DNA of 64,000 nucleotides from Candidatus Alistipes avicola (GTDB lineage Bacteria > Bacteroidota > Bacteroidia > Bacteroidales > Rikenellaceae). The DNA is taken from NCBI GenBank assembly GCA_019118565.1, contig DWYR01000009.1, forward strand, positions 124,001-188,000, given 5' to 3'. The notes beneath the pieces were generated by a model, which saw nothing but the letters and a program-made list of their open reading frames with translations, ran no database searches and had not been told where the DNA came from. Positions 37,312-46,844 of this stretch are shown piece by piece; the first letter of the stretch is position 1; every line of letters begins with the position of its first letter. The position numbers and the translations under genes are program-made.

Positions 37312-38514
37312 ATGAATCGTTGTTCAAGACAAATATCATCCTACTGGCTGCAATTCCGCACCGTCCTGCGAAATGAGTACCGCACCATCTTTACCGATGC
37401 AGGAGTCGTGCTGGTGGTCATTCTCGCCATATTCATCTACTCGACGCTCTATTCGCTCGGATACGGGACCGAAGTGCTGCGCAACGTTCCCATCGGCGTA
37501 ATCGACCAAAGCAAAACACCGGCCAGCCGGCAGTTGATCGAAACGTTCAGCGCCGGACCGAATACCGTCGTCGCCTACGAGCCCTCCAGTATGGAGGAGG
37601 CCAAACGGCTCTTCTTCGATCGAGAAATTTACGGAATCGTCTACATTCCATCCGATTACGAGCAAAAGTTATTGGGCGGACAAATGGCGACCGTATCCCT
37701 CTACATGGATGCCAGTTACTTCCTGATGTACCGCCAGGTATTCCAGGAGGTTGTAACCGGTATCAACGCGACGGGAGCCATGGTCGAATTCCAACGGTTG
37801 ATTGCCAAAGGGGCCAACATCCCGCAGGCGATGGCTACAACCCAGCCGATCATCTATCAGGGACACAACCTCTTTAATCCCTATCTGGGATACGGCACAT
37901 TCGTCATGCCGGCAATCATCATCGTGATCATCCAGCAAACCCTGCTGATCGGACTCGGCATGATCGGCGGCACCTGGCGCGAATTCAACCTCTATGGGAA
38001 ACTGATCCCTCCGGGAAGGAAATGTATGTCCACACTGCCCGTTATGGCCGGCAAAACGTTCGCCTACATCTCCGTCTATGCCGTAACGCTCACCTACATC
38101 TTCGGACTGCATTACAAGTTGTTCCACCTGCCTGCAAACGGCGACACTGGTACAATTATCGCCCTGCTCATCCCGTATCTGCTCGCCTGCATCAATCTGG
38201 GTATTGCCATCTCGACGGTATGCCGTTATCGCGAACAGTCGATCATGCTGCTGCTCTGGACCTCGATCCCGATTCTGATGCTCAGCGGAGCTTCGCTGCC
38301 GCGCGAAGCGATTCCCGACTGGCTCTATGCTTTCGGCCAGATCTTCCCGAGCAGTCATGGTGTACAGGGTTTTATCCGCGTACAAAGCATGGGTGCCAAT
38401 CTGGAAGAGGTGATGCCCGAAGTACGGAACCTGTGGATCCTTACATTAATTTATGGAGGTATGGCGGCTATCGGAATCCGATACCGGTTGAGAAAAGCCG
38501 GTGCAAAGATGTGA
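37312..38514 (+). CDS. ABC-2 type permease, second of pair
   Basis: 400 aa, paralogous to its upstream neighbour: helix at about 28-48, periplasmic loop with PIGVIDQSKTPASR, and five C-terminal helices. The start at 37312 is taken directly after the upstream stop; a longer reading would overlap the first permease by about 200 bp. The two probably form a heterodimeric membrane domain. A terminator follows 37 bp downstream. Confidence 0.9.
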   Translation: MNRCSRQISSYWLQFRTVLRNEYRTIFTDAGVVLVVILAIFIYSTLYSLGYGTEVLRNVPIGVIDQSKTPASRQLIETFSAGPNTVVAYEPSSMEEAKRLFFDREIYGIVYIPSDYEQKLLGGQMATVSLYMDASYFLMYRQVFQEVVTGINATGAMVEFQRLIAKGANIPQAMATTQPIIYQGHNLFNPYLGYGTFVMPAIIIVIIQQTLLIGLGMIGGTWREFNLYGKLIPPGRKCMSTLPVMAGKTFAYISVYAVTLTYIFGLHYKLFHLPANGDTGTIIALLIPYLLACINLGIAISTVCRYREQSIMLLLWTSIPILMLSGASLPREAIPDWLYAFGQIFPSSHGVQGFIRVQSMGANLEEVMPEVRNLWILTLIYGGMAAIGIRYRLRKAGAKM

Positions 38515-38551
38515 TAGGGTAGCATCATTACCTATCAAACTGGTCCCGGAC

Positions 38552-38589
38552 AAAGAGAGCCCCGTAAATCAGATTACGGGGCTCTCTTT
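38552..38589. terminator. Bidirectional terminator between exporter unit and receptor
   Basis: Perfect 16-bp stem (38552-38567 with 38574-38589), 6-nt loop, T-rich right arm and A-rich left arm. Serves both convergent genes. Confidence 0.92.
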
Positions 38590-38630
38590 ATTTTGACGGA
38601 TCGTTCTCAAGTCTGGGAACTGCTGCCGTA

Positions 38631-41579
38631 TCAATGGCGCGGAGGCGGCGGAAATCCGGGTCGAGGCGAGCTGCCGCGCGTCATACCGACCGATCCGCTT
38701 CGCGAAGGCTCGACAACACCGTCGTAGTCCTTGATATTCTTAGAACCCTTCTTACCGAAGAAACGCAGGTTATATACGAACTGAATGCTGTAATAGCGTC
38801 CGATCACGCTGTTCCATGAATTCTGAGTCCATCCGGAACCGGTCGTTCGCGAAAAAGCTGTATTCTGGTTGAAAATATCGTTCACACCGATATTGATCTC
38901 ACCCATCTGGCGAAGGACTTTCTTACCGACGTAAAGATTGCAGATCAAATACTCGTCGTTGTAATTGTTCGTAAATCCACGATACTGATTGTAGGACGCA
39001 CTACCCGAGACAGAGAATCCGGCACCGAAAATAAATTTGAAATTTGCAGAGGCCTGCTGATAGAAATATCGGTTCTTCTGTCCGACCGTAGCCAGCGAGT
39101 TGCTTGCTTCATTGTAAAGGCCATCCCACGAAAGCGTAAAGTCGATATTCTCCGAGATATTGCTGCCCAGAACGACACCCGTATCGTATCCGATATTTCC
39201 CGATTTGTTCTTTTCACCCTCCACCAGACTCGGAACCAACGAATAGGTTACACCGGCACGAAGATTCAGGTTGCTCTTGATGAAATTCAACGGGAAACCA
39301 TACGAAGCCATCGAACGAATGCTCCAATATCCGTCCAGATTGCAAGGCTCCGTATATTGCAGCGGGCGATAGACCGTATTCTCGATCTCCAACGTAGGAC
39401 GGTAAAGCGTCAAACTGGAGATATAGTCCTGGGTTGCTTCGGCACTCAGCATCACCATGAAAGTACGTCCCTTCTCCACGTTCGAGTTCGTATAGTGCAT
39501 ACGGAGATTGTGGGTATAGGAGGGACGCAACAACGGGTTGCCTCGTGAAATGTACTGCGCATCGGACAGATCGTACACGTTCTGCAACTGGGTCACCTCC
39601 GGATTATCTGTATAGGAGCGCAGGAAGATACGCAACGTATTCTGACTGTTCAGATAAAGCTGTCCCATCAGAAAATAGGTCACGTTGTCATAATCGTGTC
39701 GGATCGGTTCCGCTCCCGTTCGAATCACCTCTCCCGACAAGGTCGAATATTGATAATAGACATTGGCCGCAAACGTACTCTTGTTTTTCGAATAATTGAA
39801 TCCGGGGCCCACCGAGTGGATCAGGTAGCTGCTCCGATAGGCATTCGACAGCAGGGGATCGGGCGACAGACCTGCAATATTGAAGTTCTCCCCTGTACGA
39901 TAAGCACTTCGGTCGTTCTCCTGGTAATTATACGACGCACGATAACTCAGACTCAGCTGGGAATATTTGGAAAGGGGTTCCGTATAGTTGATACGGCCGT
40001 TCAATCGATAGCGGAACGAAGGGTTCAGCACGCGCTGATAGACCAGATCCGTCAAATATTCGTCATTGGGACGCATCTCAAGCCCCGTATCGGGATCGAT
40101 GTCGGGATAGGGTTCGTATGCACCGAAATCGTTGCTGTAGGAATTCTGTTTGCGCTGGGAATCGTAATAGTTGAAAAATCCATCGACGGTAAGCGTACGA
40201 CCGGGTTTCCCCAAGCGCACCCGATATACGGCCGACGTATTGATCGAGTATCCGTGACGGAAAGCCTCTTCGAAATTATCGATCACGCTATAACCGCTTT
40301 CACCGAACTGACGGCCGTACGTAGTGCTGAAAGGATCGTTCGACTGAAAACTGAATCCCGGACGGATCATCAACGACTGGTTGTCCGAGATTTTCCATTC
40401 GATACGGGCATTGAGGCGGTTGTTAAAATTCTCCGTACGGGAATAACCCGACGTATAGAGCGTATCGATCGGAGCCGGCTCCTCATACCAGCGTTCGACG
40501 CGCGAACGGTCAATCGTCCGGGTTCCGTTGAAGAAATAACTACCCTGAAAAGAGACCTGATCGCGGCTTCCCCACGTATCCGAATAGTTCAAACCCACGG
40601 CATTGACCGAAGCTACACCGCTCTGGTGGCGTACCATGTACTGGCCGACACCGCGGCCGAACCGGCCGTGTCCTCCACCCGTATTTCCGGTCACTCCCAA
40701 AATATCCTCGAACGAGAAATTCTGCTGGTTGATGTTGTTGAAAAGACCGATCAGCGAGAGTCGCTTGGAGCCGCTGAAAAAGTTGACATTACCACCTATC
40801 ACATACTTGTTTCGATCCTCGGTCTGCGTATCGGCATCGTAACCGTATCCCGCATAAACCTTTCCGAAGGTCCCCTGGCGCATATTCTCTCGCGTCACGA
40901 TATTGATCGCCTTATAGCTCTCCCCATCGTCGATTCCCGAGAATTCGGCCTGGTCGCTCAATTTATTGTATACCTCGATTCGTTCGACAGCCTGTGCAGG
41001 CAGTGATTTTATGGCCGACGTAACATCCTCGCCGAAGAACTCCTTACCGTCAACAAAGACTTTTTGCACGGTTTCGCCTTGCGCCTCGACCGTTCCGTCG
41101 CTAACGGTCAGACCGGGCATTTTCTTAAGAAGCCCCTCCACGTCGGCATCGGCCGTCACCTTGAAAGCATCGGCATTATAGCTGACGGTATCTCCCTTTT
41201 GAGAGGTTCGGAGCGCCTGTACCTCTTTTACGACAGCATCGATCTCCACAGCCTCCTCGCGAAGTTCGATCCGGCCGAGATTCTGAGTCGCTTTCGTAAC
41301 CTGAAACTCCTTCACGGTTGGAGCATATCCCAGGAACGAAACGGAAAGGGTATATTGCCCATAAGCGAGACCTCTCACCTGGAATGCTCCTCCATAACCG
41401 GAAGTAGCATATTTTTTATGATCCGGATTCGATTTGGATACGATCTCTATGACCGCCCCGGGCACAGTCTCCCCCGTCTCGGCATCCACCACAAGGGCAG
41501 TAACCTGTCCGCTTTGGGCCATGGCCCGCCCGACTCCCAATACGAATAAAAATATCGTTAAACAGAATATTCTGTACAT
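38631..41579 (-). CDS. TonB-dependent receptor-like outer-membrane beta-barrel protein
   Basis: 982 aa. The signal peptide (MYRIFCLTIFLFVLGVGRAMA) is followed by a carboxypeptidase-regulatory-like domain (about 25-110), a TonB plug (GLTVSDGTVEAQGETV near 175, then the DVTSAIKSLPA region) and an OMP_b-brl_3-type barrel (about 250-930). No SusD partner or sigma/anti-sigma pair is adjacent, so it is not a standard glycan-utilisation locus. The last 40 residues are Gly/Arg/Pro-rich (ending PGFPPPPRH), beyond the normal barrel end. The start at 41579 begins the signal peptide. A TATTTTTG element lies about 37 bp upstream. Confidence 0.88.
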   Translation of the reverse strand: MYRIFCLTIFLFVLGVGRAMAQSGQVTALVVDAETGETVPGAVIEIVSKSNPDHKKYATSGYGGAFQVRGLAYGQYTLSVSFLGYAPTVKEFQVTKATQNLGRIELREEAVEIDAVVKEVQALRTSQKGDTVSYNADAFKVTADADVEGLLKKMPGLTVSDGTVEAQGETVQKVFVDGKEFFGEDVTSAIKSLPAQAVERIEVYNKLSDQAEFSGIDDGESYKAINIVTRENMRQGTFGKVYAGYGYDADTQTEDRNKYVIGGNVNFFSGSKRLSLIGLFNNINQQNFSFEDILGVTGNTGGGHGRFGRGVGQYMVRHQSGVASVNAVGLNYSDTWGSRDQVSFQGSYFFNGTRTIDRSRVERWYEEPAPIDTLYTSGYSRTENFNNRLNARIEWKISDNQSLMIRPGFSFQSNDPFSTTYGRQFGESGYSVIDNFEEAFRHGYSINTSAVYRVRLGKPGRTLTVDGFFNYYDSQRKQNSYSNDFGAYEPYPDIDPDTGLEMRPNDEYLTDLVYQRVLNPSFRYRLNGRINYTEPLSKYSQLSLSYRASYNYQENDRSAYRTGENFNIAGLSPDPLLSNAYRSSYLIHSVGPGFNYSKNKSTFAANVYYQYSTLSGEVIRTGAEPIRHDYDNVTYFLMGQLYLNSQNTLRIFLRSYTDNPEVTQLQNVYDLSDAQYISRGNPLLRPSYTHNLRMHYTNSNVEKGRTFMVMLSAEATQDYISSLTLYRPTLEIENTVYRPLQYTEPCNLDGYWSIRSMASYGFPLNFIKSNLNLRAGVTYSLVPSLVEGEKNKSGNIGYDTGVVLGSNISENIDFTLSWDGLYNEASNSLATVGQKNRYFYQQASANFKFIFGAGFSVSGSASYNQYRGFTNNYNDEYLICNLYVGKKVLRQMGEINIGVNDIFNQNTAFSRTTGSGWTQNSWNSVIGRYYSIQFVYNLRFFGKKGSKNIKDYDGVVEPSRSGSVGMTRGSSPRPGFPPPPRH

Positions 41580-41615
41580 TTTCCCGCTTCTTTCGTTTTT
41601 CCTCTCAAAACCGAA

Positions 41616-41623
41616 CAAAAATA
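41616..41623 (-). promoter_or_regulatory. -7 element for the TonB-dependent receptor
   Basis: TATTTTTG (TAnnTTTG) on the minus strand, 37 bp upstream of the start. The -33 region is a T7 run. Confidence 0.45.
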
Positions 41624-41705
41624 CGAATTAAATATAAAAAAACACATCTTCGAAGCCATTAAACATTCGAAGGGTACGAGTCGCTGGATCCGCACCCTTC
41701 GAACG

Positions 41706-41735
41706 AAAAAAAAACGAGCGTTTATTTTCTCGCTC
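41706..41735 (-). terminator. Terminator after the DUF4890 gene
   Basis: On the minus strand a 5-bp GAGCG/CGCTC stem (41731-41735 with 41716-41720) and 10-nt loop are followed by a T9 tract. A separate 10-bp inverted repeat (41667-41676 with 41694-41703) lies just beyond. Confidence 0.6.
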
Positions 41736-41736
41736 A

Positions 41737-42387
41737 CTATTTTTTCCCAGGAGTAGGAACTGCCTCCGGTGCGGAAACAGGAGCAGGTACCAACTCAGGG
41801 ACGGGAGCCGGGCTCGGCTTCACTGCCGGAACAGGTTCCGGAGTCAACGAGGGTGCCGGTGCTGGCCCGGGATGCCCGTGCCTTCCGGGGCGCTTGTCGC
41901 GTTCATGCAGCGGGCGCGGTGCTCGTTCCATTTTCCCTCTCCTGGGAGGACGCACCTCATGAGATTTGCCCGGAGGGGTCGGACGACATTGTGCATTCCA
42001 TTTGGCAAACTGTATCGGAGTGAGAATTTCTCTCATCCGTTCTACGGAACGCTCATGCAGACGTCTCATCCGTTCCGGGGCATTCTCATCCGGTCTGATG
42101 CCTCGTCTTCGATCTTCGCGATCTTTTACAACCTGTTTGGCCTCCTTCAGGCAAACCGAATAAACCCGGTTGTACTGTTGCTTGCTAAGCGAGAGTCGCT
42201 CAGCCATTCTATTGGTTCTTTTACTGGCGATCTCCTGGGCGGTCAACCCCTCTTCGCAGGGAGCCGTCCCCGCTGCACACTCAGGGAATCTACACTCGGC
42301 ATGCCGGCCCCGAGGCGGCTGTGCCTGTATCGTTCCGACCGAAAATACGACAGCCATCAAGGCTGCAATTAAAAATTTCGCTTTCAT
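41737..42387 (-). CDS. DUF4890-type periplasmic protein with proline-rich tail
   Basis: 216 aa. A signal peptide (cleavage after about residue 22, IQAQ) precedes a helical Spy/CpxP-like region (about 45-125) with LTAQEIASKRTNRMAERLSL and LTPIQFAKWNAQ, the DUF4890 pattern. Residues about 165-216 are a low-complexity tail of Pro, Ala, Val and Glu (repeated PAP/PEP units). Two Cys pairs lie near the N-terminus (CRFPEC, C at 43). Possibly an envelope chaperone or stress protein, by analogy only. Last gene after mazG and the carbonic anhydrase; gap 24 bp. Confidence 0.75.
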   Translation of the reverse strand: MKAKFLIAALMAVVFSVGTIQAQPPRGRHAECRFPECAAGTAPCEEGLTAQEIASKRTNRMAERLSLSKQQYNRVYSVCLKEAKQVVKDREDRRRGIRPDENAPERMRRLHERSVERMREILTPIQFAKWNAQCRPTPPGKSHEVRPPRRGKMERAPRPLHERDKRPGRHGHPGPAPAPSLTPEPVPAVKPSPAPVPELVPAPVSAPEAVPTPGKK

Positions 42388-42411
42388 AAGGCTCCAATTA
42401 ATAAATGAAAA

Positions 42412-42942
42412 CTACTTATCTTCAAACCAGGAGGCGTACATACGATAGTCGCGAGCCGTACGGCGGATGATCTCCTCCCTCTGTTCGGGTGTTACCTCTT
42501 TGACTTTTTTGGCCGGAATGCCGGCATAGACCGAGTTGGGTTCGAGCTTGCTGTTCGAAAGTACCAACGCGTTGGCGGCAATGATACATCCCGAAGGGAC
42601 AACCGCATTGTCCAGAATCGTCGAGCCCATACCAATCAGACAATTATCCTCAATTATCGCGCCATGTATGACGGCATTATGGCCTATCGACACATCACTA
42701 CCGATATGAGTCTGGGACGGATGTTTCGAACCGTCGTAAAGCGTGTGGATCACCACACCGTCCTGGATGTTGGTCCGGTCGCCGATCGTGATCTTGTTCA
42801 CGTCGCCGCGCAAAACCGCATTGTACCAGATCGAACAGTCGTGACCGATCGTCACATCGCCAACAACAACGGCCGTTTCGGCCAAAAACGTATCTTCACC
42901 AATCTGCGGAGTATGTCCCCGCACCTCTTTGATAAAAGCCAT
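42412..42942 (-). CDS. Gamma-carbonic anhydrase family protein
   Basis: 176 aa left-handed beta-helix of hexapeptide repeats, trimer-forming. The three histidine ligands expected for the metal are present in DGVVIHTL near 66, and in SIGHNAVIHG near 88 and 93. Members hydrate CO2 or bind metal without measured activity. Starts 29 bp after the mazG stop and overlaps none of its neighbours. Acetyltransferases with hexapeptide repeats are the alternative, but the histidine arrangement favours this family. Confidence 0.92.
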   Translation of the reverse strand: MAFIKEVRGHTPQIGEDTFLAETAVVVGDVTIGHDCSIWYNAVLRGDVNKITIGDRTNIQDGVVIHTLYDGSKHPSQTHIGSDVSIGHNAVIHGAIIEDNCLIGMGSTILDNAVVPSGCIIAANALVLSNSKLEPNSVYAGIPAKKVKEVTPEQREEIIRRTARDYRMYASWFEDK

Positions 42943-42971
42943 GATTTTGTCTCTCTATTTATTGAAATTCG

Positions 42972-43757
42972 TTACTCTTCTTTCGGAGCCGTCTTGGCCT
43001 GCTGCCACAGCGCCTCCATCTCCGGGAGTGAAAGCTCATGCAGCGTCTTGCCCGCAGCTGCGGCCTGCTCCTCCATATAATTAAACCGATTTATGAACTT
43101 TTTATTGCATCGTTCGAGGGCAATTTCCGGATCGACTCCGTAGAGACGGCTGGCATTGACCAAGGCGAAGAACAAATCCCCGAACTCCTCCTCCAGATGT
43201 TCTCTGTCGCCGGAGCGCATCTCGGCCTCGACCTCCGAGACCTCCTCCTTCACCTTCTCCCAGACATCCTCCTTCTTCTCCCAGTCGAACCCGGTCGAGG
43301 CAGCTTTCTCGCCGATGCGGTAGGCCTTCACCAGGGCGGGGAGTCCGCGGGGAACGCCCCCCAGCGTACCGCTCTTGCGGTTCTTCTTGCGGAGCTTGAG
43401 CGCCTCCCAGTTGGCCTTCACCTCTTCGGGGGTCTCGGCATGAACATCGCCGTAGATATGCGGATGGCGATAAATCAGCTTGTCGCACAGGGCATTCACC
43501 ACATCGGCGTAGTCGAACGCACCGATCTCTTCTCCGAGTTTGGAGTAGAACACCACGTGCAGCAGCAGGTCTCCGGCCTCCTCCTTGATCCCATCCAGAT
43601 TCCCGGACAGGATGGCGTCGGCCAGTTCATAAGTCTCCTCGATCGTATTGTTGCGCAGCGTTTCGAAAGTCTGCTTCCGGTCCCAGGGGCACTGCTCCCG
43701 CAACTCATCCATGATCTTCAACAAGCGGGCCGTAGCTTTTAATCGGTCTTGGTTCAT
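42972..43757 (-). CDS. mazG: Nucleoside triphosphate pyrophosphohydrolase MazG
   Basis: 261 aa with tandem MazG domains. The first (about 15-115) shows CPWDRKQTFETL, EETYEL and EEAGDLLLHVVF; the second (about 165-240) shows EEVSEVEAEM and EEEFGDLFFALVN. Hydrolyses noncanonical or excess NTPs to NMP and pyrophosphate. First gene of the mazG - carbonic anhydrase - DUF4890 unit. A TACCTTTA motif lies about 26 bp upstream on the minus strand. Confidence 0.95.
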   Translation of the reverse strand: MNQDRLKATARLLKIMDELREQCPWDRKQTFETLRNNTIEETYELADAILSGNLDGIKEEAGDLLLHVVFYSKLGEEIGAFDYADVVNALCDKLIYRHPHIYGDVHAETPEEVKANWEALKLRKKNRKSGTLGGVPRGLPALVKAYRIGEKAASTGFDWEKKEDVWEKVKEEVSEVEAEMRSGDREHLEEEFGDLFFALVNASRLYGVDPEIALERCNKKFINRFNYMEEQAAAAGKTLHELSLPEMEALWQQAKTAPKEE

Positions 43758-43915
43758 CTCGATATTTCGTTAAAAAGCGATGTAAAGGTAGCGAAAGTAG
43801 GGGAGCCGGCGAAACAAACAGCGGCTTTTTTCAAACTCGAGAGATACTTTTGTCGCACAGAAGACACCTTAGGCTCGGGATCCGGAACACGAACCTGTTT
43901 TTGCCGAAAAAGATT

Positions 43916-43923
43916 TATCTTTG
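43916..43923 (+). promoter_or_regulatory. -7 element for the GH20 hexosaminidase
   Basis: TATCTTTG, 21 bp before the ATG at 43945. It overlaps an earlier in-frame start, which argues for the later one. Confidence 0.6.
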
Positions 43924-43944
43924 ATCCCAACAAAATATTCGCCC

Positions 43945-46104
43945 ATGAAACCACGACTCCTTATCCTTATGACAGTAATTCTTTTCTGTCGGACGGCCAT
44001 TGCCGGAATCATTCCCTCCCCACAGTCAAGAACATTCTGCAACGGATATTTCACTCTCGATCCCCGTACGGCCATCTCGGCCGATACCGCGTCGGCACCG
44101 CTCGCAATCTATTTGCAGGAGTATCTCCCGATAATGGGGTTTTGCGGACAACTCTTTACGGCCCAAGCCATTGTTATGCAAGTCGATCCGGAACTGGCAG
44201 AGGAGGCCTACCGGCTCTCGGTCCAACCGGAACGCATCGAGATCACGGGCGGAGGATATGGCGGAGTATTCAACGGCATACAGACGCTCTTCCAGCTGCT
44301 GCCGTCGGATGTCTATGCCAAACAGCTGCAATTGCCCGTCAAGATTGCGTGCCAAAAGATCGAAGATGCCCCGCGATACTCCTACCGGGGACAGCACCTG
44401 GACGTAGCCCGCACGTGGATGGATGAATCTCGTGTAAAACGTTATATAGACTTCATATCATATCACAAAATCAACAAACTGCACTTCCATCTGACCGACG
44501 ACGAAGGGTGGCGTATTGAGATCAGGTCACACCCCGAACTGGCAACGATCGGCGGATTCCGGGGCGGAGACTCCCCGATTCGGGCCATCTACGGGAAATG
44601 GGATGAGAAGTACGGCGGCTATTTCACCCAGGATGAGATAAAGGAGTTGATCGCCTATGCAGCCATCCGCAACGTGGAGATCATTCCAGAAATCGACCTC
44701 CCGGGACACAGCCGCACCATTGCCCGCATCCATCCCGAAATCCTCTGCAACTATACTCCCGATACGGCTCCCTCGAACGGCTATGACGAACGTTCGGCCT
44801 GGTGCGTGGCCCGCGAGGAGAACTACGCCCTGCTGGAGGATATTCTGACCGAAGTTTGCGAGCTCTTCCCATCGAAGTACATACACATCGGAGGCGACGA
44901 GGTCCAGATGGAGCAGTGGATGCGTTGCCCCGACTGTCGAGCCCTCATGCAGCGCGAGGGAATGAGTGATCCGGCCCAACTCCAACGTCTCTTCATGACA
45001 CGCATGATGGCGATTCTGGAGAAGAACGGGAAATATCCGGCCGTTTGGAACGAAGCGATCCGAGGCGGACAACTTCCGCAGCAGAGCCGGGTGCACGGCT
45101 GGGAAAACCTGAAAGCCTGCCGCGAGGCGACCTCACAAGGCTATCGCACGGTGGTTATGCCGGGCGAATACTTCTACTTCGATATGCGGCAGTCGGCTCA
45201 TGAGCCGGGACACAACTGGGCTGCCATCTTCGATGCACGGAAAGTCTACTCGTTCGATCCGGCTTCGCTGGGATTTACCGCGGCCGAAATCAAACATATC
45301 GAGGGTTTCGAAGGGGCTTTCTGGAGTGAAATTCCCGTCTCGCAACACCCCGAGACACCTGACTACACCGATTATATGCTTTTCCCACGGGTTTGTGCGC
45401 TGGCCGAACGATGCTGGAACGAAAATCCTCCGGCCTGGGAGGAGTTCTACCGCACCCTGACCGGATCGCACTACGACCGAATGTCCGCCATGGGTATCCG
45501 ATTCCGGCTATCACCGCCTGCGGTTTCGTTCCGTGACGGAGTCCTGCAAGCCGGCACCGACGACGGATCGGCACTTTTCTATCGTCTGGAGACAGATTCG
45601 GTATGGTCGCCTTATCAGGGGCCGATCCGCACGGATCATCCGGAACGTTATCTGTTCGAGAGTCGAAAGGGTAGCGGGCAGAGTCCGGAGGTGGGTGCGC
45701 CACAATTCTACCGCACCATCCAGCCTCCGGTGCGCATTACCTCTTCGATGCCGGCCGGATCGAAGAGTCCGTTCGCACGGGCCGAGCAATACAAGGCCTT
45801 TGCCCGGACAACCCGTACCTGCCGTCCGGGAGACTGGGTTCTCTTCTCGTTCGACAATCCGGTCCGCTGTCGCGAGATCTTCGTACAAACAGGCTATCTG
45901 CAACTGCCACGACTGATCTTCAACTCGGGATATGCGGAGGTCTCCTATGACGGACAAAATTTCGAGCAGGCAGGAGCACTGGAGCAGGGCAGCATCACAA
46001 TCCGACCGGAAGGATGCCCCGTATACGCCATCCGAATTACGGCGACCTGTCCGGACAACGGCTCCTCGTCGGTCATCATCCAACCGCTGCGCATCAAACC
46101 TTGA
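43945..46104 (+). CDS. Beta-N-acetylhexosaminidase, GH20
   Basis: 719 aa exported glycosidase. Signal peptide at 1-21 (MKPRLLILMTVILFCRTAIA), GH20b domain at about 22-145, catalytic TIM barrel at about 150-500 with the HIGGDEV motif near 314-320 (the Asp-Glu catalytic pair), then a fibronectin-like linker and a C-terminal discoidin-like beta sandwich (about 590-719). Removes terminal GlcNAc or GalNAc from host or dietary glycans in the periplasm or at the surface. The start was chosen for its signal peptide and for its distance from the TATCTTTG element. Monocistronic; terminator at 46115. Confidence 0.95.
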   Translation: MKPRLLILMTVILFCRTAIAGIIPSPQSRTFCNGYFTLDPRTAISADTASAPLAIYLQEYLPIMGFCGQLFTAQAIVMQVDPELAEEAYRLSVQPERIEITGGGYGGVFNGIQTLFQLLPSDVYAKQLQLPVKIACQKIEDAPRYSYRGQHLDVARTWMDESRVKRYIDFISYHKINKLHFHLTDDEGWRIEIRSHPELATIGGFRGGDSPIRAIYGKWDEKYGGYFTQDEIKELIAYAAIRNVEIIPEIDLPGHSRTIARIHPEILCNYTPDTAPSNGYDERSAWCVAREENYALLEDILTEVCELFPSKYIHIGGDEVQMEQWMRCPDCRALMQREGMSDPAQLQRLFMTRMMAILEKNGKYPAVWNEAIRGGQLPQQSRVHGWENLKACREATSQGYRTVVMPGEYFYFDMRQSAHEPGHNWAAIFDARKVYSFDPASLGFTAAEIKHIEGFEGAFWSEIPVSQHPETPDYTDYMLFPRVCALAERCWNENPPAWEEFYRTLTGSHYDRMSAMGIRFRLSPPAVSFRDGVLQAGTDDGSALFYRLETDSVWSPYQGPIRTDHPERYLFESRKGSGQSPEVGAPQFYRTIQPPVRITSSMPAGSKSPFARAEQYKAFARTTRTCRPGDWVLFSFDNPVRCREIFVQTGYLQLPRLIFNSGYAEVSYDGQNFEQAGALEQGSITIRPEGCPVYAIRITATCPDNGSSSVIIQPLRIKP

Positions 46105-46114
46105 TCCCGGAAAC

Positions 46115-46148
46115 AATATTTCCCGGCCCTTATGAGCCGAGAAATATT
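46115..46148. terminator. Terminator between GH20 gene and HU-like gene
   Basis: AATATTTC (46115-46122) and CGGC pair with GCCG and GAAATATT (46141-46148) around one mismatch and an 8-nt loop; A/T arms serve both convergent genes. Confidence 0.75.
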
Positions 46149-46496
46149 TTACTCCGTAACATCTTCCGGAGTGGAGCTTAGAACCATGTGCAATTGGGCC
46201 CCGGGTTTAAAGACCGCCCTGCGGTGAGGTGCAATTAAAACGGGGCGTCCCTCTTTCGGACTGTAAACCAACCGTTCGGGATAATCGACCACATACCATT
46301 GGCCGAAATTGCGGATACGGACCCGCACATCATCATGCAACATCTCGATGATCGTATCAAGGAATGAATCCACAACGGTAGAAACGACCTTCTCAGCCAC
46401 TCCTGTCTTTTCAACGACACGGTTCACCAAGCAGCGTTTATTGGTCTCCCGCTTCTGCTGCATCAACAACTTGCACCCATCTTTCAAATACTGCAT
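46149..46496 (-). CDS. HU/IHF-like DNA-binding protein
   Basis: 115 aa. The core (about 18-105) fits the HU fold: KRCLVNRVVEKTGV, then the helix VVSTVVDSFLDTIIEML, then the strand RVRIRNFGQW. The beta-arm PKEGRPVLIAPHRR replaces the usual GRNPKTGE-type arm and lacks its exact proline motif, so it is a divergent member. A shorter start at the internal Met (residue 12) is possible. Probably a nucleoid protein; DNA-bending specificity unknown. It converges with the GH20 gene. Confidence 0.8.
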   Translation of the reverse strand: MQYLKDGCKLLMQQKRETNKRCLVNRVVEKTGVAEKVVSTVVDSFLDTIIEMLHDDVRVRIRNFGQWYVVDYPERLVYSPKEGRPVLIAPHRRAVFKPGAQLHMVLSSTPEDVTE

Positions 46497-46844
46497 GGCT
46501 CGGTATTAATTTAAAAATTATATAAACGCACCTTTTTATACCATTACAATTAACAAAATCAATACCAAATCGCCGTCCTATTTATCAAACAAAAGGACCT
46601 GACAGCGTTTTTTTCTTGTCTGAATATCACACCCAGGCATAAAACCGTTCCTGGCAGGTATTTAAGAGATTGAGAAAAATGCTCTTAAAGACTCGAAAAA
46701 TCATCATAAAAAAACCGGTCACGTCTCCCGATACGAATATCTACAGCGACATGACCGGTCTGAATCGTCTTTACACCGAGAAAAATTAATTCGCGAATAT
46801 ATCCCGGACTTTCCGGAAAGACTCTCAAAAGAGGGATCGCCAGA
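46497..46844. other. Intergenic region between HU-like gene and pheT
   Basis: About 350 bp holding the leader of the HU-like gene and the pheT terminator at 46708-46759. No TAnnTTTG site was found for the HU-like gene. No further coding signal seen. Confidence 0.5.
46708..46759 (-). terminator. Terminator after pheT
   Basis: 12-bp stem with one mismatch (46714-46725 with 46748-46759, core ACCGGTCA) and a 22-nt loop. The minus strand runs straight into a T7-T8 tract. It lies about 85 bp past the pheT stop. Confidence 0.75.

Noticed and set aside
38631..41579. Polysaccharide utilisation locus around the TonB-dependent receptor
   Set aside because: No SusD-like partner or glycan sensor is adjacent, and the nearby GH20 gene has its own promoter 2.3 kb away in another unit.
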